Positions 9,537-17,708 of a stretch of DNA of 64,000 nucleotides are shown in pieces. Under the pieces are notes generated by a model that was not told the DNA's origin, made no database searches, and saw nothing but the letters and a program-made list of their open reading frames with translations. Positions within the stretch are counted from its first letter, which is position 1, and the number at the start of each line of letters is the position of its first letter. Both the position numbers and the translations under genes were made by a program. Source of the stretch: Comamonas serinivorans (GTDB taxonomy: Bacteria > Pseudomonadota > Gammaproteobacteria > Burkholderiales > Burkholderiaceae_C); assembly GCF_002158865.1 (NCBI RefSeq), contig NZ_CP021455.1, positions 1,612,001-1,676,000 of the forward strand, written 5' to 3'.

Positions 9537-10355
9537 TCAGGCCAGAAAGCGGCGCCAGATGCGCTTGCCCGCGTCGTCGTAGGCCTTGACCGTGTCCAGA
9601 AAGGCGGCGCGGGCCGGCGCCGGCACCAGCGGCTCGGGCAGCAGCGGGTCGAAGACGAGCTGACGGATGGCGGCATCGCCCGTCAGCCAGGCCTCGCGTG
9701 CCGCGGCCTCGAGCGGCAGCTGGGGCAGCCGGGTCAGCGAGGCCTGCAGGTGGGCCTGCGTCTGGTCGTAGGCCGCGGCCAGCGCCTGCAGCGGCCACAG
9801 GCCGCGGGCCGCCTTGTCCAGCGGCGTGTCCAGCTCGCGCACCTGGAACACGGGCGCGCCGCGGTCCAGGCCCAGGTCCCGCAGGCGTTTGCGCAGGCGC
9901 ATGACGCCGCCGTCGAGGTTGTCGGGCCGCACGCACAGGCCGGCCGTCAGCTCGCGCAGCCCCAGCAGGGCGAGCGCGCGCTGGTTGGCGCGCTGCACCT
10001 TGCGGTCGGGCGACGCCAGGGCCAGCACCGCCACCCAGCCACCATCCCACGGCACCAGCTGCTGCTCCAGGTCGCGCCACGCCGCCACCTCGCGTCCCAT
10101 CGCCCGGCCTTGCGGGCCCAGGCGGTAGGCGCCACGGCCAGCGGTCTCGACCAGGCCGCTGGCCAGCAGGCGATTCAGGGCCACGCGCACGGCGTTGTCC
10201 GCGACGTCGAACAAGGCGCAGGCGCGGATCGCGGTGGCCGCATCCAGGGGCTGGTTTTTGCGCGACACGAGCAGCTTGAGCAGCAACTCGCGCGCGCTCG
10301 GGGCATCACTGCGGGTCACGGTGTCGGGCAGGGCGCGGGGCGATGGGCGGGGCAT
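9537..10355 (-). CDS. PaaX-family transcriptional regulator
   Basis: The product is 272 residues. The N-terminal winged helix (SARELLLKLLVSRKNQPLDA to LVETAGRGAYRLGPQGRAM) and the C-terminal domain ending in KAYDDAGKRIWRRFLA match the PaaX family, repressors that sense phenylacetyl-CoA-type ligands. It is divergent from an AidB-like acyl-CoA dehydrogenase 147 bp away and probably controls it and itself. No paa ring-degradation genes are nearby, so the ligand is probably a different acyl-CoA. The start chosen is the ATG in MPRPSPRAL; upstream in-frame sequence is intergenic. Confidence 0.8.
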   Translation of the reverse strand: MPRPSPRALPDTVTRSDAPSARELLLKLLVSRKNQPLDAATAIRACALFDVADNAVRVALNRLLASGLVETAGRGAYRLGPQGRAMGREVAAWRDLEQQLVPWDGGWVAVLALASPDRKVQRANQRALALLGLRELTAGLCVRPDNLDGGVMRLRKRLRDLGLDRGAPVFQVRELDTPLDKAARGLWPLQALAAAYDQTQAHLQASLTRLPQLPLEAAAREAWLTGDAAIRQLVFDPLLPEPLVPAPARAAFLDTVKAYDDAGKRIWRRFLA

Positions 10356-10414
10356 GGTGCCAATGCTAACGGGGCCTCCCGCGCAGGCTTTGGCGTGGGT
10401 AGGGCTTGTGATTT

Positions 10415-10453
10415 CATTACATTGAGAGAATAATTTGTGCGTTATGTGTAATG
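10415..10453. promoter_or_regulatory. Inverted CATTAC/GTAATG half-sites between paaX-like and aidB-like genes
   Basis: CATTAC at 10415-10420 and its complement GTAATG at 10448-10453 are 33 bp apart centre to centre, about three helical turns. They bracket the most AT-rich part of the divergent promoter region, so they are a plausible operator pair for the PaaX-type regulator. Confidence 0.45.
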
Positions 10454-10502
10454 TTTGAGGCGCTGCAACCGCGCCCGCCCGCCTTGCCCAGGAGACCGTC
10501 AC

Positions 10503-12149
10503 ATGTCTGTCAAAGCCCAGTTCCTCACCCATGCCGTCACGAATCAGCCGCAGCCGCTGCCGGACTACAACGCCTGGACCAGCGACACCGTGCTGCAGGC
10601 GTGCGTGGCCCGCGAAGGCGGCGGCTGGGCCGACGATCACCTGACGCGGCATGGCGAGTTCGCGGGCGGCGAGATGATGGCGCTGGGCCAGGCGGCCAAC
10701 CGGCACAAGCCCATCCTGCACCCCTTCGACCGCCACGGCCGACGCATCGACGAGGTGGAGTTCCACCCCGCCTACCATGAGCTGATGCGGCGCCTGATGG
10801 CGAACCAGGTGCACAACTTCAGCTGGGTGCACCAGGGCCAGCCCGGCGCCGCCGTGGTGCGCACCGCGCTGGGCTACCTGAGTGCGCAGGCCGATGCCGG
10901 CACCGGCTGCCCGCTGAGCATGACCTTCTCCGCCGTCCCCGCGCTGCGGCACGACCCGGCGCTGTTCCAGGCCTGGGCGCCGCGCCTGATGTCGTCGACC
11001 TACGACCCCCGCACGTTGCCGGCCGACCAAAAGCAGGGGTGCACCATGGGCATGGGCATGACCGAGAAGCAAGGCGGGTCGGACGTGCGCGCCAACACCA
11101 CGCGGGCGATTCGCCAGTCCGATGGCAGCTACGAGGTCGTGGGCCACAAGTTCTTCTTCTCGGCCCCCATGTGCGATGCGCACCTGGTGCTGGCCCAGAC
11201 CGAGGGCGGCATGACGACGCTGCTGATGCCGCGCGTGTTGCCCGATGGCTCGCTCAACGCGGTGCGCATCCAGCGGCTCAAGGACAAGCTGGGCGACTGG
11301 AGCAATGCCTCGTCCGAGGTCGAGTTCCAGGGCGCGACCGCCCACATCGTGGGCGAGGAGGGGCGGGGCATCGCCTACATCCTGGACATGGTCATGTACA
11401 CCCGCCTGGGCTGCATCGCGGGTTCGGCCAGCGGCATGCGCCAGGCCCTGGTGCAGGCACTGCACCACACGCGCCAGCGCAGCGTGTTCGGCAAGACGCT
11501 TATCGAGCAGCCGCTGATGCGCAACGTGCTGGCCGACCTGGCGCTGGAGAGCGAGGCGGCCACGGCCCTGGCCATGCGCGCCGCCCGGGCGGTGGACGCA
11601 TCCGAGCGCGATCCGATGGAGGCGGCCTTTGCGCGCATCGTCACCCCGGTGGGCAAATACTACGTCTGCAAGCGCGCGCCGGCTTTCGTCAACGAGGCCC
11701 AGGAATGCCTGGGCGGCATCGGCTACGTCGAGGAGAACATCCTGCCGCGCCTGTACCGCCAGGCGCCACTCAACTCGATCTGGGAAGGCAGCGGCAACGT
11801 GCAGTGCCTGGACGTGCTGCGCGCGCTGCGCCGTGAGCCCGAAACGCGCGAAGCCTTTTTCGCCGAGCTGCTGAAGGCCCGCGGCCTGCATGCTGCCCTG
11901 GACCGCGAAATCGAGGCGTTGAATGCCACGCTGGAGGACGTGCAGGCGCTGGAGTTGCGCAGCCGGTACGTGGTGGAGCGCATGGCGCTGGCCGTGCAGG
12001 CGGCCATCCTGCTCACCAGCGGTCAGGACGCGATTGCCCAGGCTTTCTGCGAATCGCGCCTGAATGGCGCCCATGGCCTGACCTTTGGCACCCTGCCCGC
12101 GGGCGCGCCGTTCGACACCTTGATGGCCCGGGCCATGCCAGCCTTCTGA
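10503..12149 (+). CDS. AidB-like acyl-CoA dehydrogenase
   Basis: The product is 548 residues, the length of AidB and longer than ordinary acyl-CoA dehydrogenases. The opening (THAVTNQPQPLPDYN, then VAREGGGWADDHL) and the motifs GMGMTEKQGGSDVRANTT, GFVNEAQECLGGIGYVEE-like region and PLNSIWEGSGNVQCLDVLRA are typical of the AidB branch. In E. coli AidB is an FAD protein of the alkylation response with weak isovaleryl-CoA dehydrogenase activity. Here it is paired with a PaaX-type repressor rather than Ada, so control by an acyl-CoA or aryl-CoA is more likely. R6 follows 3 bp after the stop. Confidence 0.85.
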   Translation: MSVKAQFLTHAVTNQPQPLPDYNAWTSDTVLQACVAREGGGWADDHLTRHGEFAGGEMMALGQAANRHKPILHPFDRHGRRIDEVEFHPAYHELMRRLMANQVHNFSWVHQGQPGAAVVRTALGYLSAQADAGTGCPLSMTFSAVPALRHDPALFQAWAPRLMSSTYDPRTLPADQKQGCTMGMGMTEKQGGSDVRANTTRAIRQSDGSYEVVGHKFFFSAPMCDAHLVLAQTEGGMTTLLMPRVLPDGSLNAVRIQRLKDKLGDWSNASSEVEFQGATAHIVGEEGRGIAYILDMVMYTRLGCIAGSASGMRQALVQALHHTRQRSVFGKTLIEQPLMRNVLADLALESEAATALAMRAARAVDASERDPMEAAFARIVTPVGKYYVCKRAPAFVNEAQECLGGIGYVEENILPRLYRQAPLNSIWEGSGNVQCLDVLRALRREPETREAFFAELLKARGLHAALDREIEALNATLEDVQALELRSRYVVERMALAVQAAILLTSGQDAIAQAFCESRLNGAHGLTFGTLPAGAPFDTLMARAMPAF

Positions 12150-12152
12150 AGA

Positions 12153-12204
12153 GCGGTATGGTCAGTCTGTCGATGAAAAATAAACGAGGGTGAGGCGATA
12201 CCCA
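12153..12204. repeat. 52-bp palindromic element R6
   Basis: GCGGTATG at the left, GATACCC at the right, inner CGAT/AACG with an A-rich loop. The middle arms pair poorly. It starts 3 bp after the aidB-like stop. Confidence 0.75.
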
Positions 12205-12226
12205 TCATCGATGGCCCACCATCGGT

Positions 12227-12481
12227 TCAGGTCACCCCAGGCGAGCGCCGCCACCCACCCATCCGCAGCAGGCAGTCGGCGATGCGCTCGGTGGGCACGT
12301 CGCTGTCGAAAGGCAGCCACGCGGCGCCGACTTTGGCGATGGCCAGTTGCAGAGTCAGCAGGTCGAGGCCGTGGGGCAGCCACAGCCTCACCTTGTCGCC
12401 GGCCTGCACGCTGGCCTGCAGCAGGTCGGGGCGATCCGGCCCGTGGAGGATGGGGAGCATGGGGGCGCGCTGTCGTGGCAA
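12227..12481 (-). pseudogene. Fragment of a peptide-synthetase adenylation domain
   Basis: The reading frame holds GDKVRLWLPHGLDLLTLQLA and then GAAWLPFDSDVPTERIADCL. This is the A2-A3 region of an AMP-binding adenylation domain of a nonribosomal peptide synthetase. Only about 60 residues of similarity remain; the rest of the domain, the carrier protein and any partner genes are absent. It is most likely a decayed remnant. It lies between R6 and R7 in the 564-bp gap 12150-12713. Confidence 0.6.
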
Positions 12482-12589
12482 CAGGGGCAGACATTAGCAC
12501 CGATTGCCCCCGCTTTGAGCCTGTGAGGCGGTGTGACGCCAGGGGCAAGCGGCAGCGCGTTGCAGGGGACTGCGTCAACCCAAAAAGAA

Positions 12590-12641
12590 GGAGTATGGAG
12601 GTGATTGCGATCTGGAAAGATCGACGGCAGGATGATACTGC
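12590..12641. repeat. 52-bp palindromic element R7
   Basis: GGAGTATG/GATACTGC ends, with inner GCGATC/GATCG around an 8-nt loop. On the minus strand it is 72 bp past the ybdD stop, consistent with the end of the cstA-ybdD transcript. Confidence 0.8.
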
Positions 12642-12713
12642 CGATGGCGGTGTGCGTCGACGCGCAACGGGGTCTGAATCCGGCTGAGCGGGCTTCAGAC
12701 CCCGCGGAGGTGC

Positions 12714-12926
12714 TCAGCAGCAGCGCCCGCCGCCGCGCCCGTAACGGGCCTCCAGGCGCTCGCGGAAGAACGCCTCGTAGGTCATGGGCGTGCGCTCGGG
12801 GTGCGTCTTGGCCATGTGGCTGAGGTAGGTGTCGTAGTCAGGCAGGCCCACCATCAGCCGCAGGGACTGGCGCACCGAGCGCGCCAGGTAGCGCCCGGTT
12901 TCGGGCAAGGTTTTGCCGTTCAGCAT
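12714..12926 (-). CDS. CstA-associated small protein, YbdD/YjiX family (DUF466)
   Basis: The product is 70 residues. SLRLMVGLPDYDTYLSHMA, THPERTPMTYEAFFRERLEARYG and a terminal GGGRCC are the hallmark of this family. It lies 4 bp behind cstA. Homologues are required for function of the CstA/BtsT peptide-pyruvate transporters. The terminal CC pair is conserved in the family. Confidence 0.92.
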   Translation of the reverse strand: MLNGKTLPETGRYLARSVRQSLRLMVGLPDYDTYLSHMAKTHPERTPMTYEAFFRERLEARYGRGGGRCC

Positions 12927-12930
12927 GGCG

Positions 12931-15006
12931 TCAATGGGCGCCTGCCGGGCTCACGTCGCCCAGGGGTTGGTAGGGCGTTTCACGGGCCGTGGGCCGCTGG
13001 TTGCGGCGCGCAGCCAGGCAGGACTTGATGGTGTAGACCAGCACGCACAGCACCACCAGCATGAACAGGGCGGTGAGGCCCGCGTCCAGCCGGTTGTTGA
13101 AGGCGATGCGGGCCATGGCTTCCGGCGTCTTGGCGGGCGCGATCAGCACGCCGTTGGCCAGGCCCTCGGCGTACTTGTTGGCGTTGGACAGGAAGCCGAC
13201 CTTGGTGTCCGGCGAGAAGATCTTCTGCCAGCCCGCGGTCAGCGTGCAGACCAGCAGCCAGGCGGCCGGTGCCGCCGCCACCCAGGCGTAGCGCTCGCGT
13301 TTCATGCGGAACAGCACCACCACGCCCAGCAGCAGCGCCACGGCGGCCAGCATCTGGTTCGAAATGCCGAACAGCGGCCACAGCGTGTTGATGCCGCCCA
13401 GCGGATCGACCACGCCCTGGTAGAGGAAGTAGCCCCAGGCCGCCACGCACAGCGCCGTGGCGAACAGGTTGGCCGGCAGCGAATCGGTGCGCTTGAGTGC
13501 GGGCACGAAGCTGCCCAGCAGGTCCTGCAGCATGAAGCGGCCGGCGCGCGTGCCGGCGTCCACGGCGGTCAGGATGAACAGCGCCTCGAACAGGATGGCG
13601 AAGTGGTACCAGAAAGCCATCATGGCCTGGCCGCCGATCACCTGATGGAGGATGTGGGCCATGCCCACGGCCAGCGTGGGCGCGCCCCCGGCGCGGCCCA
13701 GGATGCTGGTTTCCCCCACGTCCTGGGCGGTCTGCGTCAGCACATCGGGGCTGACCACGAAGCCCCACGAGGAAATGGTCTGCGCCACGGCTTCGGGCGT
13801 GGTGCCCACGAGTGCGGCCGGGCTGTTCATGGCGAAGTAGACGCCGGGGTCGATGCACGAGGCCGCCACCAGCGCCATGATGGCCACGAAGGATTCGGCC
13901 AGCATGCCGCCGTAGCCGATGTAGCGGGCGTTGCGTTCGTTGTCCAGCATCTTGGGCGTGGTGCCCGACGAGATCAGCGCATGGAAGCCGGACACCGCGC
14001 CGCAGGCGATGGTGATGAACAGGAAGGGGAACAGGTTGCCCGACCACACCGGGCCATTGCCTTGTGCGAACTGGGTCAGCGCCGGCATCTCCAGCGTGGG
14101 CATCACGACCACGATGCCCAGCGCCAGCGCGATGATGGTGCCGATCTTGAGGAAGGTGGACAGGTAGTCGCGTGGTGCCAGCAGCAGCCACACCGGCAAG
14201 CTGGCGGCGACGAAGCCATAGCCCACCAGCATCCAGGTCAGGGCCTTGCCGTCGAACGTGAAGGTCTGTGCCCATTCGGGATGCTGGCTGACCCATTGGC
14301 CGCCGAAGATGGCCAGCATGAGCAGCACGAAGCCGATGATGGAAATCTCACCGATGCGGCCGGGGCGGATGTAGCGCAGGTACAGCCCCATGAAGATGGC
14401 CACCGGGATGGTGGCCGCCACCGTGAACGTGCCCCAGGGCGATTCGGCCAGGGCCTTGACCACGATCAGCGCCAGCACGGCCAGGATGATGATCATGATC
14501 ATGAAGGTGCCGAAGAGCGCCACCATGCCGGGCACGGGCCCCATTTCCTGCTTGACCAGGTCGCCCAGCGAGCGGCCGTCGCGGCGCGTGGAGATGAACA
14601 GCACGATGAAGTCCTGCACGGCGCCGGCGAACACCACGCCCGCCAGGATCCAGAGCATGCCGGGCAGGTAGCCCATCTGCGCGGCCAGCACCGGACCCAC
14701 CAGGGGACCCGCGCCCGCGATGGCGGCGAAATGGTGGCCGAACAGCACGTGTTTGTCGGTGGGCACGTAGTCCAGGCCATCGTTGTGGCGGTAGGCCGGC
14801 GTCATGCGCGAGCCATCGAGCTGCAGCACGGTGTTGGCGATGAACAGGCTGTAGTAGCGGTAGGCGATCAAGTAGGTGCACACCGCCGCCACCACCACCC
14901 ACATGGCGTTGACGGCTTCGCCGCGCGACAGTGCCACCACGGCAAAGGCGGCGGCGCCCAGCAGCGCCACCAGCAGCCACACCAGGTGGCGTTTGAAGAA
15001 AGTCAT
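12931..15006 (-). CDS. cstA: Carbon starvation protein CstA, pyruvate/peptide transporter
   Basis: The product is 691 residues with about 16-18 membrane helices. It opens with a short basic tail and helix (FFKRHLVWLLVALLG), then the CstA signature PTDKHVLFGHHFAAIAGAGPLVGP, and later SGFHALISSGTTPKM. CstA proteins import peptides or pyruvate during carbon limitation. The start has a GGAG site at a good distance (GGAGAACCAC-ATG on the minus strand); the longer in-frame extension does not. ybdD follows 4 bp downstream, the canonical two-gene operon. Confidence 0.95.
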   Translation of the reverse strand: MTFFKRHLVWLLVALLGAAAFAVVALSRGEAVNAMWVVVAAVCTYLIAYRYYSLFIANTVLQLDGSRMTPAYRHNDGLDYVPTDKHVLFGHHFAAIAGAGPLVGPVLAAQMGYLPGMLWILAGVVFAGAVQDFIVLFISTRRDGRSLGDLVKQEMGPVPGMVALFGTFMIMIIILAVLALIVVKALAESPWGTFTVAATIPVAIFMGLYLRYIRPGRIGEISIIGFVLLMLAIFGGQWVSQHPEWAQTFTFDGKALTWMLVGYGFVAASLPVWLLLAPRDYLSTFLKIGTIIALALGIVVVMPTLEMPALTQFAQGNGPVWSGNLFPFLFITIACGAVSGFHALISSGTTPKMLDNERNARYIGYGGMLAESFVAIMALVAASCIDPGVYFAMNSPAALVGTTPEAVAQTISSWGFVVSPDVLTQTAQDVGETSILGRAGGAPTLAVGMAHILHQVIGGQAMMAFWYHFAILFEALFILTAVDAGTRAGRFMLQDLLGSFVPALKRTDSLPANLFATALCVAAWGYFLYQGVVDPLGGINTLWPLFGISNQMLAAVALLLGVVVLFRMKRERYAWVAAAPAAWLLVCTLTAGWQKIFSPDTKVGFLSNANKYAEGLANGVLIAPAKTPEAMARIAFNNRLDAGLTALFMLVVLCVLVYTIKSCLAARRNQRPTARETPYQPLGDVSPAGAH

Positions 15007-15656
15007 GTGGTTCTCCCGAAGGTCTCTGAGCTGGCCGTGCGGGATGCTGGAAAAGCCCCACGCGGCGCGGGGCATAGGGTACGCCTGTTTTGGTGCGTTT
15101 CACGCAGGTGACTGCATCGAATTGCATTCCAGGGCAGGCAGGGGCGGGGCGACCTGGCGAGCACGCGTCACCCCCGACTTGGACGCCGGTGCAGTGCACC
15201 GCGCCCGCGGGCACACCGCAGCCGCCACAGCTTGCGCTCCGGGATTCGCGGCTCATCCCCCAGGCATGTGGGGGGCACGGTCATGCCGGTTCAAGGTCGC
15301 CGGGCGTCGACGTTCATCTTCGCTTGCCGTGGCGGGGGGCAAGGTCTGTTCAAGGCATGGCAAATGAATGATGGGGTATGCGTCAATCACCGTTTGCTTT
15401 GAAACGGATTGATGTGCATACCCCATGAGATGGTCGAGTGGCGGGGATGTTCGCCGCCTGACGTGGCCAGCGGCGGCGGGGAATCGCCCAGCCGATCAGC
15501 CGGGAGCATGGTCCGGCGCCTCACCGGGTTGCTTCAGGTGTCACGCACGCAGGGCTCGCAGCCGTCGGGCCTGTGTGCCGCCAGCTCGAGCACGGCACGC
15601 CCCGGCAAGGGCTCGACGCCCGGGGTCGGCCCCGAGGCAGCCGGCTCAACGGTGCA
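15007..15656. other. 650-bp gap between cstA and the VWA gene
   Basis: No convincing gene in any frame. The gap holds the leader of cstA on the minus strand and palindromic element R8 near its middle. Nothing else was recognised. Confidence 0.6.
15373..15424. repeat. 52-bp palindromic element R8
   Basis: Long near-perfect hairpin: GGGGTATGC/GCATACCCC outside, CAATC/GATTG in the arm, CCGTTT/AAACGG inside. It is 232 bp past the VWA gene stop and 366 bp upstream of cstA, so it is one of the isolated copies. Confidence 0.9.
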
Positions 15657-16841
15657 TCACTTCGACAGCAGCCGCATGGCGTCTTCCAGGCCCTTGAGCG
15701 TCATGGGGAACATGCGGTTGCTCATGAGCTTCTGGATCACGGCGATGCTCTGGCGGTACTGCCACACGCCTTGCGGCTCGGGGTTGATCCACGCGAACTT
15801 GGGATAGGCGTGGGTCAGGCGCTGCAGCCACTCGGCACCGGGTTCGTCGTTGTTGTATTCGACGCTGCCGCCTTTTTGCATGATCTCGTAGGGGCTCATG
15901 GTGGCGTCGCCGACGAAAATCAGCTTGTAATCCTTCTTGTACTTGCGGATCACGTCCCAGGTCGAGATCTTCTCGGCAAAGCGGCGCTTGTTGTTCTTCC
16001 ACATGTAGTCGTAGACGCAGTTGTGGAAGTAGTAGAACTCGAGGTGCTTGAACTCGCCCTTGACGGCCGAGAACAGCTCTTCGACGCGCTTGATGTGGTC
16101 GTCCATGGTGCCGCCCACGTCCATCAGCAGCAGCACCTTCACGTTGTTGTGGCGCTCGGGCTGCATGCGGATGTCGAGGTAGCCGGCGTTCTCGGCGGTC
16201 GCGCGGATGGTGCCGTCCAGGTTCAGCTCTTCCTCGACGCCCTCGCGCGCAAAGCGGCGCAGGCGGCGCAGCGCCATTTTGATGTTGCGGATGCCCAGCT
16301 CCAGGCTGTCGTCGTAGTCCTTGTAGGTGCGCTTTTCCCACACCTTGACGGCGCTGCGCTTGCCGCCCTTGCCGCCGATGCGCACGCCCTGCGGGTTGTT
16401 GCCGCCATTGCCGTAGGGGCTGGTGCCGCCGGTGCCGATCCACTTGCTGCCGCCTTCATGGCGCTCTTTCTGCTCCTCGAGGCGCTTTTTCAGCGTCTCC
16501 ATGAGCTCGTCCCAGCCCATCTTCTGGATCTTGGCCAGCTCTTCGGCGCTCAGCTCCTTCTGCAGGATGGCCTTGAGCCATTCGGCCGGGATCTCTTTGG
16601 TGAAGTCGGTGATGTGCTCGATGCCTTTGAAGTAGGCGCCGAACGCCTGGTCGAACTTGTCGTAGTGGCGCTCGTCCTTGATCAGCGTGGCCCGCGACAG
16701 GTAATAGAAGTCGTCGATGGCGCAATGCTCGGAGCGCGGGCCCACGACGTCCTTCTGCAGGGCTTCCAGCAGGGTGAGCAGCTCCTTGACGGACACCGGC
16801 AGTTTGGCGGCACGAAGGGCGTAGAAGAAATCGATCAGCAT
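15657..16841 (-). CDS. CoxE-like VWA domain protein
   Basis: The product is 394 residues. It belongs to the CoxE/VWA family (COG3552). There is a helical N-domain (FFYALRAAKLPVSVKELLTLL) and a Gly-rich linker (GTGGTSPYGNGGNNP). The C-terminal von Willebrand A domain has a metal-site variant reading LLLMDVGGTMDDH, followed by FYYFHNCVYDYMW and LIFVGDATMSPYE. Such proteins pair with MoxR-type AAA ATPases in cofactor insertion or protein maturation. A MoxR gene on the same strand lies 4.6 kb away (21477-22319), not adjacent as is usual. Confidence 0.88.
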   Translation of the reverse strand: MLIDFFYALRAAKLPVSVKELLTLLEALQKDVVGPRSEHCAIDDFYYLSRATLIKDERHYDKFDQAFGAYFKGIEHITDFTKEIPAEWLKAILQKELSAEELAKIQKMGWDELMETLKKRLEEQKERHEGGSKWIGTGGTSPYGNGGNNPQGVRIGGKGGKRSAVKVWEKRTYKDYDDSLELGIRNIKMALRRLRRFAREGVEEELNLDGTIRATAENAGYLDIRMQPERHNNVKVLLLMDVGGTMDDHIKRVEELFSAVKGEFKHLEFYYFHNCVYDYMWKNNKRRFAEKISTWDVIRKYKKDYKLIFVGDATMSPYEIMQKGGSVEYNNDEPGAEWLQRLTHAYPKFAWINPEPQGVWQYRQSIAVIQKLMSNRMFPMTLKGLEDAMRLLSK

Positions 16842-16915
16842 GAAGGCCTCGGTCTACATCAAGATGTAATTTAAAGGTGTTAGTTTTGGTGAGCCCTATC
16901 TACAGGCCCAGACTC

Positions 16916-17632
16916 ATGTCGCTTGACGAAACCCAATTCAAACTCGCCAAGACCGAAGCCGGCCGGGCCGCCTTGGCTGAACGAACCGCGTGCACGCCAC
17001 GTGAACGCCAGGTGCTCATCATGTGCGATGGCGAACGCACGGTGGCAGATTTTCAGGCCATGCTCGGCAGTCAGGCATGGCCCATCATCGCATCGCTGCA
17101 GCAAAAAGGGTATGTCCTGAGTGTCACGCCCATGTTGGCGCGGCTGGCCCAGTTCTCGCACACGGGCACGATGGAGTGGCCAGACACCGCCGTGCCGGCC
17201 GAGGTGACGCGGCCGCCCGCGACGCTGAAGGTGCCTGCGCCGGGCCGGCCGGCTGCCGCCCGAATTGCCGCCGAGGCGCCGGCCCAGGCGGCGCCGGTCG
17301 CGGCCCGAACCCCGCCGCGTGCGCGGCGCTCGCTGGCCGCGACCAAGATGTACCTGGTCGATGTGTTCCAGAAGCAGCGCGAGGAGGCCTCGCGCGCCAT
17401 CACCCTCAGCCTGCAGCGCTGCAGCGACGAAGCCTCGCTGCTCGAAGCCATGCTGCCGGCGCTGAAGCACCTGCACGCCCAGTCGGGCGCCAGCTACGCC
17501 TCGCGCGTGGTGCGGCACCTGCTCGACATCCTGCCCGATGAGTTGTTGTCGCAGTTCTGCGAAGGCGTGCTGTCGCTGGACCTGCAGGCGTTGACGGTGG
17601 CCTCGCTGTTGACCGAAAGCACCGCGTCCTGA
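16916..17632 (+). CDS. Hypothetical protein with a winged-helix-like N-terminus
   Basis: The product is 238 residues from the ATG chosen; a GTG 39 bp upstream is also possible. Residues 1-75 (RERQVLIMCDGERTVADFQAML to SLQQKGYV) resemble the small helix-turn-helix domain found in betaproteobacterial regulatory proteins. A disordered Pro/Ala-rich linker follows. The C-terminal helical domain (residues 140-235) contains LSLQRCSDEASLLEAMLPAL and DILPDELLSQFCEGVL. I do not recognise a named family or a function. It is divergent from the VWA gene and precedes cardiolipin synthase by 76 bp. Confidence 0.7.
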   Translation: MSLDETQFKLAKTEAGRAALAERTACTPRERQVLIMCDGERTVADFQAMLGSQAWPIIASLQQKGYVLSVTPMLARLAQFSHTGTMEWPDTAVPAEVTRPPATLKVPAPGRPAAARIAAEAPAQAAPVAARTPPRARRSLAATKMYLVDVFQKQREEASRAITLSLQRCSDEASLLEAMLPALKHLHAQSGASYASRVVRHLLDILPDELLSQFCEGVLSLDLQALTVASLLTESTAS

Positions 17633-17708
17633 GGGCGGACCGGCGCATCGCCTGGCCGCATCAGCGGGCGCGCTAGGATGGTCCATCGTCGTTGACTGCG
17701 GATCTGCC

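Noticed and set aside
9537..12074. One 845-codon minus-strand frame joining the PaaX gene with antisense of aidB
   Set aside because: Only the last 272 codons are PaaX-like; the rest is antisense to the AidB-like gene and crosses the promoter region.
12913..15111. Open frame of 732 codons on the plus strand over cstA
   Set aside because: Antisense to cstA; rich in His/Gln/Gly with no family resemblance.
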